DNA from: Tetramitus jugosus
Lineage: Eukaryota; Heterolobosea; Eutetramitea; Acrasida; Vahlkampfiidae
Direction of reading: 5' to 3'
NCBI GenBank assembly: GCA_937625935.1
Contig: OW569372.1
Coordinates: forward strand, 186,001-250,000
Length of the DNA: 64,000 bases
Shown: positions 1 to 10,168 of the stretch, piece after piece
Layout: each line of letters opens with the position of its first letter
How positions within the stretch are numbered: position 1 is the stretch's first letter
Notes under the pieces: generated by a model
Database searches by the model: none
The model's input: the letters and a program-made list of their open reading frames with translations, nothing else
What the model was told of the DNA's origin: nothing
Program-made: the position numbers and the translations under genes

Positions 1-1
1 A

Positions 2-577
2 GGCGATGTAATGATAACTGCACTGGAAATGACTGGAACCAATTATACACTCTTGAGAGTGACACCCACAACAGGAGAAATCAAAACGATTGCAACTTTT
101 AAGTTAGGTTCGAGTGCAGGTGATAGTGTTGGAGCTTACAACCCATCAGAGCAAATATTTTACATGCAATTTTCGGGTGCAAACAGTTATTTCATGGGAA
201 TTGATGTTCAAACTGGAACTGTTGTATACACTTTCAGAGATATTTACAGTATGCAAAGTATTGATTATGATCCAGTTTCTTCATCTTTGATTGGTGTTGG
301 CTACTCCAGTGTAGTTAATCATTCGAGAATACTTGTTCGTATCTCTAATGGAAAGCCTGCTGCTTATGGAGATGTAGGAGAGTACTCCATAATAGTTAAC
401 AAGGCAGGAGCTATTGATTTCATTCAAAGAGTCATGTACACAATGTTGGCCCGTACACCATCACCAGGAAAACCCATGCAAGTTGATCTGGTATCTATTG
501 ATATTGACTCTGGGAAGATTGTGAATCATGTTCCGATGAAACAAGTGCAGTGCTCCATCAGTTTTGGAACAGCGTAA
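2..577 (+). CDS. 3' part of a beta-propeller-like protein (5' partial)
   Basis: The reading frame is open to the left edge of the window, so the true start lies outside; the ATG at 11 is internal. About 191 C-terminal residues are visible. They are rich in short beta-strand-like repeats of the kind 'GIDVQTGTVVYTF', 'VRISNGKPAAYG' and 'SIDIDSGKIVNHV', which resemble blades of a WD40/YVTN-like beta-propeller, where a strand ends with 'D...G'. There is no membrane segment or catalytic motif in this part. The gene ends 104 bp before the stop of the convergent SGF29 gene. The function is unknown; the propeller assignment rests only on the repeat rhythm. Confidence 0.55.
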   Translation, partial: GDVMITALEMTGTNYTLLRVTPTTGEIKTIATFKLGSSAGDSVGAYNPSEQIFYMQFSGANSYFMGIDVQTGTVVYTFRDIYSMQSIDYDPVSSSLIGVGYSSVVNHSRILVRISNGKPAAYGDVGEYSIIVNKAGAIDFIQRVMYTMLARTPSPGKPMQVDLVSIDIDSGKIVNHVPMKQVQCSISFGTA

Positions 578-681
578 GTGAATACAACTCGATTAACAAG
601 TTATTGTATAAGTGAAAAAAGACGTAAACTTTAATTAAGTCAGGATGTATTCACATGAACAAATCCAATAGATGATCACAA

Positions 682-2090
682 TTATCTCCTTCTTCTCTTC
701 TTGGTCTGTTGTTGTGTCTGCTTTCCGCCACTGCGGGTCTTTGACGCCTGTGGTACAACTTCCTTCTCCGGCATAGGTGCAATATTCTTGTAGCTTACCT
801 TACGTGCCGGTGTCCGTCCACTGTCATCTTCATCATCCTCAAACTTCACTTGATAAGTATAGTTGTTGCTCGTAGATGGACCAGTGTGAACAGTCGCAGC
901 ATAGAACGAGGTAGTATCAGGATACATGGCCAACACTTGATTACCCTTCTTGAATACAGTGTGCTCTGAAAAGTCCTTTGACAGAACAATGAGATGCTTT
1001 CGCGGCAATTTGTATTTTTTGGGTCCTTTGCTATCTTCTCCGACATCGACATCCTCTACAGAATATTTCTTGTGAGAGCTATTGTAACCGACAATCTTTG
1101 CTAAAATCCACAATTCTTCTTCCTCAGAGTCGGATTGACCACTGACGCGCGCAGCAACCTTGGATCCTGATGGAATTGTATCGTCCTGCCCTAGATAACT
1201 CTCCATTGTTGTAACGGCAGCACCTCCTGATGACAATGTAGCAGCAGCAGCAGAAGCTACAGTAGATCCCTTTTCACTTGTTGACTCCAATGACGATGAT
1301 GCTTGATTCTCTGATTTTACAGTTTCTTTTCGTTTCTTGGCCATTGATCCTCTCGTTGTAGAAGCATCTTCTCTGCTTTCGTCTCTTGATGTAATCGTTG
1401 TGGTTGTTGTAGCTGATGATGATGATGATGGCGCTTGCGATGATGATGATGATGTTGTTGTAGAAGGGGAGGATGATTTCTTTTTGGTGGTAGTAGTAGT
1501 AGTAGTTGCTTCAGAGTCAGACGTGTGATCTTCGTCGTCTTCCATTTGAGAAGAAGAAGCAGTAGTTGATGATGCTTCTGAAGATGGGTAAGTTGTTGCT
1601 GATGACGATGATGCAGTTGATTTAGAGTCAGACAACGATGATGATGATTCAACAACGTCCATTGTAGCTGGAGTAGGTAGATATTGGTTCGTGATACCAT
1701 TGGCTTCATCTTCTCTCTTTTCAATAATTTCTTGTAGTTTGGCAAGTGTGACCATGATGAGACTATGATCGCATGTCAGTACCGAGAGAGAGATTTACAT
1801 GAAAAAAAAAGCGCGCGAAAAAAAACAACATACTTTTGTTCCTTTTCAGTGTTTGTGAGTGCTTCTTTGTACATTTGTTTCAATTGATCATATTGTTGTT
1901 CAATAGGAATACTATCGTTATTCTTGATGTTGGGTGCAATGTTGGATGAGGACGAGTTGAGTCGATGAGACGCAGTGATCAATCTTTCGTGAGCATTGTT
2001 GATTTTGTGTTGATAGTCATTGTTTGCTCTGTAAATTTGTTTGAATTGTTGCAGATTGTGACACACTTCCTTGGTCAGGCGCAGTGACAT
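682..2090 (-). CDS. SGF29: SGF29-like SAGA-complex factor, tandem Tudor domain
   Basis: Two exons: 2090-1834 and 1762-682, with a 71-nt intron (donor GTATGT, acceptor CATAG) that joins the frames in phase and gives about 445 residues. The C-terminal part (about residues 283-425) matches the SGF29 tandem Tudor domain, with 'GSKVAARV', 'LWILAKIVGYN', 'KYSVEDVD', 'VLAMYPDTTSFYAA' and 'YQVKFEDDED'. In known SGF29 proteins this domain binds histone H3 trimethylated on Lys4 and recruits the SAGA acetyltransferase. The N-terminal exon is helical, like the N-terminal coiled coil of the family. A long Ser/Thr/Asp-rich linker, coded by trinucleotide tracts, makes it longer than yeast or human SGF29. 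The protein ends in a basic, nuclear-signal-like tail (KKRRRR). Family assignment is firm; the intron is predicted. Confidence 0.85.
1381..1660. repeat. Trinucleotide-rich low-complexity tract
   Basis: Clusters of GAT/TGA, GTA and TGT repeats inside the SGF29 gene code for Ser/Thr-rich, likely disordered sequence on the minus strand. The plus strand shows a spurious open frame of Val and Asp runs. Such tracts recur across the window (for example at 2690-2760, 20850-20890 and 59790-59880). Confidence 0.7.
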
Positions 2091-2411
2091 GATGATATTA
2101 AATATTGTATGATATTGTGATCACAGGAGAACTTGTTGTTTGAATTTTCGCGATTGTCAGTTGGAGTTTTTTTGCGCGGCAAACTTTTTCATTTTCCAGA
2201 CTTTATTTTTGGAGTCAAATTTCGGCGCTTGGGAGTCAGCGAAATCCTGACACCCGAGTGGATTACCCGCAAGACACGCAACGCTTCCGTGGTCCAGAAC
2301 CCTTCCTACATCCATAGGTGTTTCTTTGTTAATTGTGACCTTGAACCCAACAAACACAAACAAAAGATATCACTTTAACCCAACGTGAGGTGTTTGAGTC
2401 AGTCACAAACA

Positions 2412-4531
2412 ATGGGTAAGCTATAATTGACCTATTATACCAATCTTGTTTTTGCCCCCCTCATACGTCGTAGTGTTTCAGTCAGTCACACTCACACACT
2501 CACGAAATAATAGGATTTCTGTACGATTACTTGTTCAAATCCAATAGCCCAGAAGAACCATCATCTTCCACAACCACAATAACAACCAAATCTCCTACTA
2601 ACACACCACAACAACAACAACAAGCTCCTCCAAGCATAAACAAGAAGAAAAAGTTGGTGCTCTTTACCCCAACTTCCTCTCCACCCAAACACCAAGCACA
2701 TCAACAACATCAATATCAACAACATCAATATCAACAACAACAACAGCACAATAATAATGTAACAGTAAATCATCATCAAGTGAATGATAATGATGATTCA
2801 TCACCACCACCATCACCTATAAAGCTCATTAGAGCTTCTTCGTCCACTGGTGGATTCACCAGAAAACGTTCTCTTCAAAATCTTTCGTTTCACATTGTAG
2901 GCACAACAAAATTACCATCGTTTGTGCTTCCACCATGGAAGGAAAATGTGCCTAGTCATTGGATGGGTCGAGAAGATGCATTAAAGAGATGTGTGCTTGA
3001 TTTATCGTCGACAGAGTACACTTTTCGGTTGCCTGTCTCTGAAATGAAGTTGACAAGTAGTTGTGATAGCTATGATGAAATTTTGGATGATGAATTTTTG
3101 TTTCAGTTTGATATTCATGACGGTGATGATGAGAGTGAAAATGAGGTAATAGTCGATGACGAGGTAAAAATTGTAAATGAAGAAGAGTTGATGGCGACGC
3201 CGCGGCAAAAGACGAAAGCGAAAGTGACTAATTTTATGAGAGCTTCACTCATGCTTCAGTTGGATCCGAGATTGGGTCATATTCGAATGGATGTAGCTCG
3301 ATTTGTGGACGAAGACTTGTTCTGGAGAAGTTACTTTTATTTTATACATGTGATTCGATCGACAGATGATGTTCAAGTCGTTCATCAAAGAGTGAGAGAG
3401 TTGCAGGAACGTGCGAGCAAGTTTTGTGGTGAGAGTCACACGCAAAAAGAACTGGGAATACAGATGAAGTGGGCGTTTCAATCGGTTGATCAATGCTCGA
3501 GTATGGTTGATATCTTGTTGTTGAAACCTGCGGCGGATATTACGCCCAATGATATTGCTCACATGCAAGATTCTTTCCAGGAGTGTGTGCAGAGAAAGAT
3601 GCGTATCAGTTTATTGTCTGCTGCTGTGAGTGAAGAGTTGGAGAAGAATCAGAAACGATGTTCCAAGAGTCAGAAAACACTATTTGACAAGATGGAACAT
3701 GTTAACTTGCGGTTCCAACAGTTAATGACCCAGTATGACCAGTTTCTTGAGTATGTGAATCAGAAGCCAAAGGTCGGATTCAGTCCAAAGTTGTTAGAGG
3801 CCTCGAGAGACCCTCCATCCTTTACTTCCTCTCATCAGAGACATCAAATTGTGTCTGCATTACCCATCCGGTTCCATAGAAAGCACTGGCAACTCGTCTA
3901 TTCAACCTATGAGAATGGCATAAGCATGGGTACACTGTTGCGAAGAGCAGTCGATGATGCTGGGGAGACGATATTGCTTGTTAAGACGACACGTGGCACT
4001 GTTTTCGGTGCCTACCATGGCACACCCTATGAGTTATCAGGAAGAAGGTATTACGGCAATGGAGAAACATTCCTCTTTTCATTTGCGAATACGGACAGTG
4101 CCGGACGTCAATTGTTCCAGGTCTATACCTGGTCCAAGAAGAATGATTTCTTTGTAAGGAGTAGTGATACAAGTGGCATTTCCTTCGGAGGTGGAGATGA
4201 TGGCAAGTGTGGCCTGTTTATCGATTCCACTTTGGCATACGGTGTATCTCATCCGTGTGAGACATTTGACTCAAATTGCTTGAATAGAGATCCCACACGG
4301 TCCTACTATGAGTCTCCTAAAGAAGAAGATGAAGAGTTCGATATTCTAGCTGTTGAAGTCTGGGGATTCAGATGGGAAGGAGCAGAGAGTGCATCTGCCA
4401 AAGCAAAGAAATCAATAGGGAAGAGCATCATTATCCCACAGTCCATGGCACCTGAGGGGTCTCTCAAAGTTTCATCGACACCTGTACTTTCATCACCTCG
4501 GCGCACTCACGATAGGCACAAAGAATCGTAA
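2412..4531 (+). CDS. BSD-TLDc domain protein
   Basis: I place the start at ATG 2412: a 4-nt coding exon (2412-2415), a 98-nt intron (GTAAGC to ATAG), then the main exon from 2514, giving about 673 residues that begin MGFLYDYLFK. Without this join the frame has no ATG near its start. Residues about 20-120 are Gln/Ser/Pro-rich and likely disordered. About 240-280 contain a BSD domain with the diagnostic 'FVDEDLFWRSYFYF'. About 469-622 form a TLDc domain: 'GAYHGTPYEL', 'YYGNGETFLFSF', 'GISFGGGDDGKCGLFID', 'CETFDSNCLN' and 'ILAVEVWGF'. TLDc proteins are linked to oxidative-stress protection and V-ATPase binding; BSD domains occur in TFIIH p62 and synapse-associated proteins. The N-terminal MG could be myristoylated. 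Domain calls are strong; the role is unknown. Confidence 0.8.
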
Positions 4532-4585
4532 AATCGTACCTCAAATACAAACATCAGTCAACCGAATTTAACAAATTATTTTAAT

Positions 4586-6002
4586 TTATTTCAGTTGCAA
4601 GGAGTTAACATACTTGATTAATTCCTGGATTTGTGACTCTTGAGCGCCCAGAATCTGTTGTGTGGCCAAGTTTTCAGCAGCCAACACATCAATCCTGTGC
4701 TCCAGAGTTCGAATTAAATTCTGGTACTTTGCATTGATTCGATTCTCAATCCTTCTCTCCATTGCAAACTCATGACTCGCTGACACTGATGGAATCGCTG
4801 ACTGCGTTCGAGTTGCCAACTTTGGTCTCTGCTGTGATTCAACAGCAGATGATTGTTCATCCTTACTTGTTTTCCATGGGGTGTTTGTCTTTGTCGTTGC
4901 AGTTTCTACTGTCGTTGAAGCGGTGGATGACGATGAAGAAGCAGAATCTTGTTCCACAGCAGGAGCAGTAACAGTAGGCAAAACAACTGATTCTTTTGTG
5001 CTCTTGTTATGCTTCACAAATGGCTTATTAAATTTGGTAGTCACATGATGATCCTTCATTGGCTTTTGTTTGGAGGAAACAATGGTTTGGAATTCTTCCA
5101 TTTCTTCTTCATCTAGAATATGTTCCACTGCTCTCTCAAAGATGTTTTCCTCTTGTTCTTCTACTTCTTCGTGTCTCTTGGCTGGTTCAACATGACTTGC
5201 TTTTGCTGTCGTCGTTGTTGGTATCACTTGTGAGCTCTTGTTTTGTGGTTGCTGTTTTTGCTTCTTCTTTTTGGACTTTTGGATCCAGAGTTCTCGTTGT
5301 TTTGTTGTGTCTTGGATGAACCAGTCTTTTCAATCTCACTCATCAACTGATCCAATGGAGTATCCTTCTTCACATCATAAACAGTAAATGGATGACTTCT
5401 CACTCGCGCCATAAACATGATTGTCGGAGTAATTTTATGCATGATGTATATTTCGAATACAACAGGTCCCTTGTGAAGCTTTCTCGTGTAGACATTGACT
5501 CTATTGAAACCAGGTGGTGGCACAACTATTAAAACACACAACATATCAAATATTTAGTCCGACTGTACACTCACGAAGAAAAAAGGCGCGAAAAAAAATT
5601 ACCTGTCATTTGACACATTTCCACGTGCTCCAAAGCTTCATCACCAGGGCCATCTTCTGGTCGACACACACGCACTTGATAGGTCAATTCGGATGCAGCT
5701 GCCATATGAACCTTGATTTTCATCTCATATTTTTGATTGGGTGCAACTGTACTCGGTATTTTAGAGTCATCAATGAGTGTGACTTTTAGGTCCATTACCT
5801 TTAGTCTTGGTCTATCAAATGCATCCTCACTTTCTTCTTCTTTGACTTGTTGTTCAACAGTCGGAGTTTTGTTTCTATTGTTGTTGTTTTGTTTGTGGTG
5901 TGGTGGTGGTTGAAAAACTTCGGAACCAGAGTTGAGCATTTGGTCCGTCTGGTCCAACATTTGTTGCATTGTTTCATCATCCATAACGAGGTCACCCAAC
6001 AT
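4586..6002 (-). CDS. Unknown protein with coiled-coil C-terminus; frame break near 5224-5330
   Basis: Exon 1 (6002-5603) and exon 2 (starting 5525) join across a 77-nt intron (GTAATT to AATAG) in phase. They encode an acidic N-terminus, then a beta-rich region about 90-200 ('KVMDLKVTLIDDS', 'YEMKIKVHMAA', 'GPVVFEIYIMHK') that could be an Ig-like sandwich. Exon 2 runs into TGA at 5224-5226, but an open frame one base back continues from at least 5330 to 4586. It has no early ATG and ends in a heptad-like coiled coil ('RIENRINAKYQNLI', 'LEHRIDVLAAENLATQ'). Thus either the gene ends at 5224 with an orphan frame downstream, or a missed splice, sequencing indel or frameshift in the A-rich stretch links them. 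I do not recognise the family. Confidence 0.5.
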
Positions 6003-6158
6003 TTTTTCTTCTATTATTGTCCTCTTTTGTTTTTGTGTGAAATTTTTGAGACTTGTCGGAGTCGGAACAAATAGGAGTTTCTCATATCAGGATTGTGGGT
6101 ATTGGCTAAGATGATTAAGATGGTGTAAAAGAGGACTTTCCACTCTTTAGATGTCCAG

Positions 6159-8591
6159 TCATACCATGTGCTCCCGTCGTTGCCTAAACAGTGTTACATA
6201 TTGTTGAGCAGGTCTTGAAACAATATTAACATAATCTTGGTAGGTAGGGAACAGTTTGGAGGGAGCGACAGGGTCGTAGTTGTTGACATCTTCTATCACG
6301 ACGTGAACCCATCGTTTCCTCTTCGAGCCAATCTGTAGAGGCAATAGTCGATCGAAGGGGATGTTACGGTGGCTTAAGGGTTGATATCTCTCTTCTGATA
6401 TTTGAAAGTATTCCAGGTTGTGGTTATCACTATCAAGACAGGACATGAGATAGGCTTGATCAATTTTCGGATATGCTTCATGAATCTTTAGATACTTCAA
6501 ACTGGACATGGCTTCGATTATCATTTTTATGATAGAAGAGCTATTTACCTTGCGAACACTGAGGACTTGCAAGTGTTTCAGATTCTGGATATGACTGACA
6601 TGAGAACTAAGAAACTCGCCGTTCCAATCCAATCGTTGCAAATTCTCACATAGACACACCAAATGGGAGAATTTATCAGTTGGAGATCTTCGAAGTGATT
6701 GCAAAGAACGTCCTATCCTGCCATTATCCAATTCAAAAAGCAGAAAATATGGTAACTGAGAGTTGTCCAAAAATAAATGTTTCAAATTGGACCCAATGGC
6801 TTTTTCATGCCAGAGAGCAAGTTGCTTTGCTTTCTGTAGGTCTGTATCATTCACTTTTGTGGCAATGACAGTCTCTAGATGTGGTTGTTGAATAAGATCC
6901 ATGACTAGTGTTTCTGAAGAAATCCCTGCTTGTGGAGGAGTCCATGGAAATAAAGTACAGGATGACTTGGGTACAGCTGGAGGAGCTAAACGATAAGAAT
7001 TCAATTCAACATGCTCCAATTTTGTAAAAGCTGAAAGACTCGGCAATAACCTTTTTGAGATCCACCAGTGCGGCATTTGTAGATACAATTTGGAACAGTT
7101 GAATCTTTCCAACAGTAATGAAAACGTCTGCCAAAGTTGCAAAACATAAAATTCTCCACACATATCACTACATTCGTCCACAATCACAGAGAGGTGAATC
7201 GTATGCTTCGGAAGATACTTCACGCGAGACAGGAATTGAGTCAGATTCTTCAAGTCATTCTTGGACTTGATAGTACAGATAACTGTATTGTTACTTTTCT
7301 TATTATACCACCATTGGAGAACCATTTTCATCCATTGCTTACACACTAGGCAAAGTGTGATCAACTGTGAAGGAGTACAATACTTCATAATAATTCCTAG
7401 AATATCATCATAGAAAACCGAAGAAGTATGAATAGCATCCAGTCCATCCTTCATGCATTGAGTCAACATTTCAAAGAACCAATGATATTCAACTGAGTGT
7501 ATGTCCGAGAATAAGAGTCGATCTGAGGAATAAGATGCAATATTTCCTCCAGTGATCTCATAAAATAATGGGTATGTATCGCACATAGATGTCAAATGAC
7601 TTCGAGTATTTTCGTCTGTGAGCATTGAAGCGTAAACGGGAACTTGTCCCAATTTTTTTAGCAATGGTAAATCATTAAGATACACGCTCAAATGCAGTAG
7701 GGTTTTGCTAGGATCCGAAGGTTTTCTCCATATTGCATCTGGGGAGCCAAATGGATATGCTCCATTGCTATCTTTGATGTTGGTCATGGAGTGCAACAGC
7801 TGTCTAACACATGCTTTTTCAATCATTTGTTTGCTGGTAAGGAGGCTGATTATGGTGTCACCGACTATGTTGGTGCGAAACCAACTCTCAACCACTCCAA
7901 GTGAGAACAACACAGGCAATACTTCTTCAAATCCATATTGTATGGCATGATGTATGATATGACATTGAATGACTGGCAAAGTGGAACCGTGAGAATGTTC
8001 ATTCAATAAGAAACGTAGTATATTGGATGGCTTTCCTCTCTTCAATAGTGCCCACCTCAATTGTTTACTGAGATTGGTTTCTTCTTTCTCATCTCTCAAC
8101 CAAAAATGTCTCACATTCTGGGAGTTATGAAAGTGTTTCATTCGCGATCGAAAGGGGCGTTTCTTTTTGGGATTCAACTCCTCTTCGTCTTGTGCATTCG
8201 CCACTTGGAGTAGTATTTCAGATTTCACAGAATCAGGTTGATCTTTGAGTAGCAAGTGTAAGCATCCAGGTGCATTGGAATAAATGGCCAAAAGAACCAA
8301 ATTTTTCCGATCTTCTAGAGCCAGAGAGACCATTCCCTTGGAAATGATATCATCCAGAATTTGAGTCCTACTGAAACACACTACATATTCAATTACATTC
8401 TGAAATGGACCCACTTTTACACCATGTACCATCACCTGTTCCATCTTCTGATACGCCAATGACAGTGCACGGGTCGGATCATGTTCAAACAAACTCTGGT
8501 TCACAAAGTGATCGTGCAGATGCCTTTCGATATCAACGTCGCGTGTAGGTTTGCGTATCCCTGAAAAACCAAGGTAAGAGCGAGACACCAT
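6159..8591 (-). CDS. F-box / leucine-rich-repeat-like protein
   Basis: Uninterrupted 810-residue frame from ATG 8591. About residues 395-432 form an F-box-like segment ('DDILGIIMKYCTPSQLITLCLVCKQW'), with the Leu/Ile and Cys-Lys-x-Trp spacing seen in F-boxes. This is followed by irregular leucine-rich stretches at about 480-760 ('LQRLDWNGEF', 'LKHLQVLSVRKV', 'LEYFQISEE'). The N-terminal half has ankyrin-like helical pairs ('PGCLHLLLKDQPDSV', 'PLLKKLGQVPVY'). By analogy it may act as an SCF ubiquitin-ligase adaptor, but the substrate is unknown. It lies head to head with the PHD gene (starts 95 bp apart, so likely a shared promoter) and 156 bp upstream of the next minus-strand gene. The F-box call is moderate; the repeats are degenerate. 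Confidence 0.6.
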   Translation of the reverse strand: MVSRSYLGFSGIRKPTRDVDIERHLHDHFVNQSLFEHDPTRALSLAYQKMEQVMVHGVKVGPFQNVIEYVVCFSRTQILDDIISKGMVSLALEDRKNLVLLAIYSNAPGCLHLLLKDQPDSVKSEILLQVANAQDEEELNPKKKRPFRSRMKHFHNSQNVRHFWLRDEKEETNLSKQLRWALLKRGKPSNILRFLLNEHSHGSTLPVIQCHIIHHAIQYGFEEVLPVLFSLGVVESWFRTNIVGDTIISLLTSKQMIEKACVRQLLHSMTNIKDSNGAYPFGSPDAIWRKPSDPSKTLLHLSVYLNDLPLLKKLGQVPVYASMLTDENTRSHLTSMCDTYPLFYEITGGNIASYSSDRLLFSDIHSVEYHWFFEMLTQCMKDGLDAIHTSSVFYDDILGIIMKYCTPSQLITLCLVCKQWMKMVLQWWYNKKSNNTVICTIKSKNDLKNLTQFLSRVKYLPKHTIHLSVIVDECSDMCGEFYVLQLWQTFSLLLERFNCSKLYLQMPHWWISKRLLPSLSAFTKLEHVELNSYRLAPPAVPKSSCTLFPWTPPQAGISSETLVMDLIQQPHLETVIATKVNDTDLQKAKQLALWHEKAIGSNLKHLFLDNSQLPYFLLFELDNGRIGRSLQSLRRSPTDKFSHLVCLCENLQRLDWNGEFLSSHVSHIQNLKHLQVLSVRKVNSSSIIKMIIEAMSSLKYLKIHEAYPKIDQAYLMSCLDSDNHNLEYFQISEERYQPLSHRNIPFDRLLPLQIGSKRKRWVHVVIEDVNNYDPVAPSKLFPTYQDYVNIVSRPAQQYVTLFRQRREHMV

Positions 8592-8686
8592 CTTCCGTCA
8601 AGTGTGCTACTGTAATAAATTGACCTTGTTCTGATATTTCTTCTTGCAGCTGATCGTCGGTGAAATTGAAACCAAAACGCAGCTTG

Positions 8687-10126
8687 ATGAGGAAAAAATC
8701 AAAAAACGAAAACACAACAAAAGAAAACATGGTGATTGGAAATTTGGCCCGAAGATCCATTCCACCGACCATACCCACCACAACAAGAACTCTTCCTCCT
8801 ACGACGACTACGAACCGTACCAATGTGATCCAATTTTCATCATCTAATAACAATAAGAAAACAGAACAAAAAACGGAAAAGAAAATGGAGCGAAAATCAC
8901 CTTCTTCATCATCTACATCATCGACAGACCACAAAGAAGGCAGTACATGTGATGTTTGTCAACAGAGAATGACCGTTTATGGTCTTCAGTGTATCAAGTG
9001 CATGAGTACGATGCATTTGAAGTGTAGTAGCTGCAGAGATATAGCAAAAGAGTATCGTAAACAGTGGATATGTGATCGTTGTGCCGTATGTGAGATTTGT
9101 AATCGACGAGAAACAAAAAAACGTTTGGTGAGCGGAGTCGGAGTCGGAGTAATAATACAACCGGAGAAAGTTGGTCGATGCAAAAAGTGTCATTCGTGGT
9201 ATCATGTGTGTTGTTTGGGTGGAGAAGTGCAGTTGAAGTGTGAGAGAGAACCGAATTGTAAGTGGACGTGTAACAAGTGTCTCGAAAGTAGTCAACGAAA
9301 ACGGAAGCGAAAAAGCTCGGGAGATGTGCTGAGTTTGGTCATGTCCAACAAGAACAGTAGCAAGAAAGCAAAGTTGCTGACGCCATCAGCTACTACTACG
9401 AGCAATGTTGCTTCTACTACTGCCAATGAAGGATCGGCTGACATGGCATCGAGTTCTTGTTCAATGTCGTCGTCATCTGGAGTGAGTCATGATGGTTCAC
9501 AAGCATCTTCAGGAGCAACAGCGACAAAAGAAGTACGATTCATGCAAATGAACTCTCCATCGCCGACACCATCGTCTCCGTCATTGATTGTGCTTTCGCC
9601 TCTCTCGTCATCGTCCACTCAGTCAGGCTCATCCCGGTCCGAGGATTCACCTGACAAGGAACGGCACTCGAATGCATCGAGACACAGTCATTTTGATCGA
9701 GAATCTTCGTCGTGTTTTACACCATCCTCTCAGCAGTCCTCAATGGAAATGGACAATGACCTTCGATTCTCATTGAATGACTCCTGTTGTGAAATTGATT
9801 TGAATCTTCCTTCACCATCAATGTCACCAGTCATGCCCAATTCGCCACCTCCGCCTATTGTCTATCAACAAGTGTTTTTTATGCTGAAGAGTAATTATGG
9901 TGTAAGAAGGTATAATGTACAGTCGTGTGATCTGTTTTCAGTGGCTAGGAAGCTAACTGGAAAACAAAATATTCAACTGTTCAGTGTAGAGTATATCGAA
10001 GAGATGAAGAGAGAAATTGTGTTTAAATTGGATGAGAATCTGAATGAAACATTACGCTGTCACTCCTCTGGAATAATTATTGTACATATTGACCCTAATA
10101 TTGACGAACTGACTGCACAAATATAG
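8687..10126 (+). CDS. PHD-type zinc-finger protein with PB1-like C-terminus
   Basis: The frame is open upstream, but the first ATG is at 8687; a start at 8885 (before 'MERKSPSSSS') would also keep every domain. From about residue 88 there is a double PHD-like cluster of Cys/His pairs: 'CDVCQQ', 'CIKCMSTMHLKC', 'WICDRCAVCEIC', 'CKKCHSWYHVCC' and 'WTCNKC'. A basic nuclear-signal-like stretch follows ('RKRKRKSSG'), then a long Ser/Pro-rich linker. The last 80 residues ('FFMLKSNYGVRRYNV', 'IIIVHIDPN') look like a PB1/ubiquitin-like fold. PHD fingers read histone tails, so a chromatin role is likely. The stop is 41 bp from the convergent deaminase stop. Zinc-finger call firm, C-terminal domain tentative. 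Confidence 0.65.
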   Translation: MRKKSKNENTTKENMVIGNLARRSIPPTIPTTTRTLPPTTTTNRTNVIQFSSSNNNKKTEQKTEKKMERKSPSSSSTSSTDHKEGSTCDVCQQRMTVYGLQCIKCMSTMHLKCSSCRDIAKEYRKQWICDRCAVCEICNRRETKKRLVSGVGVGVIIQPEKVGRCKKCHSWYHVCCLGGEVQLKCEREPNCKWTCNKCLESSQRKRKRKSSGDVLSLVMSNKNSSKKAKLLTPSATTTSNVASTTANEGSADMASSSCSMSSSSGVSHDGSQASSGATATKEVRFMQMNSPSPTPSSPSLIVLSPLSSSSTQSGSSRSEDSPDKERHSNASRHSHFDRESSSCFTPSSQQSSMEMDNDLRFSLNDSCCEIDLNLPSPSMSPVMPNSPPPPIVYQQVFFMLKSNYGVRRYNVQSCDLFSVARKLTGKQNIQLFSVEYIEEMKREIVFKLDENLNETLRCHSSGIIIVHIDPNIDELTAQI

Positions 10127-10168
10127 TTCATATGATTGTTGAACGAATAGCTTGTTCTCATATTTTAT

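Noticed and set aside
1337-1528. A plus-strand Val/Asp-rich frame
   Set aside because: It is the reverse complement of Ser/Thr-coding trinucleotide tracts in SGF29.
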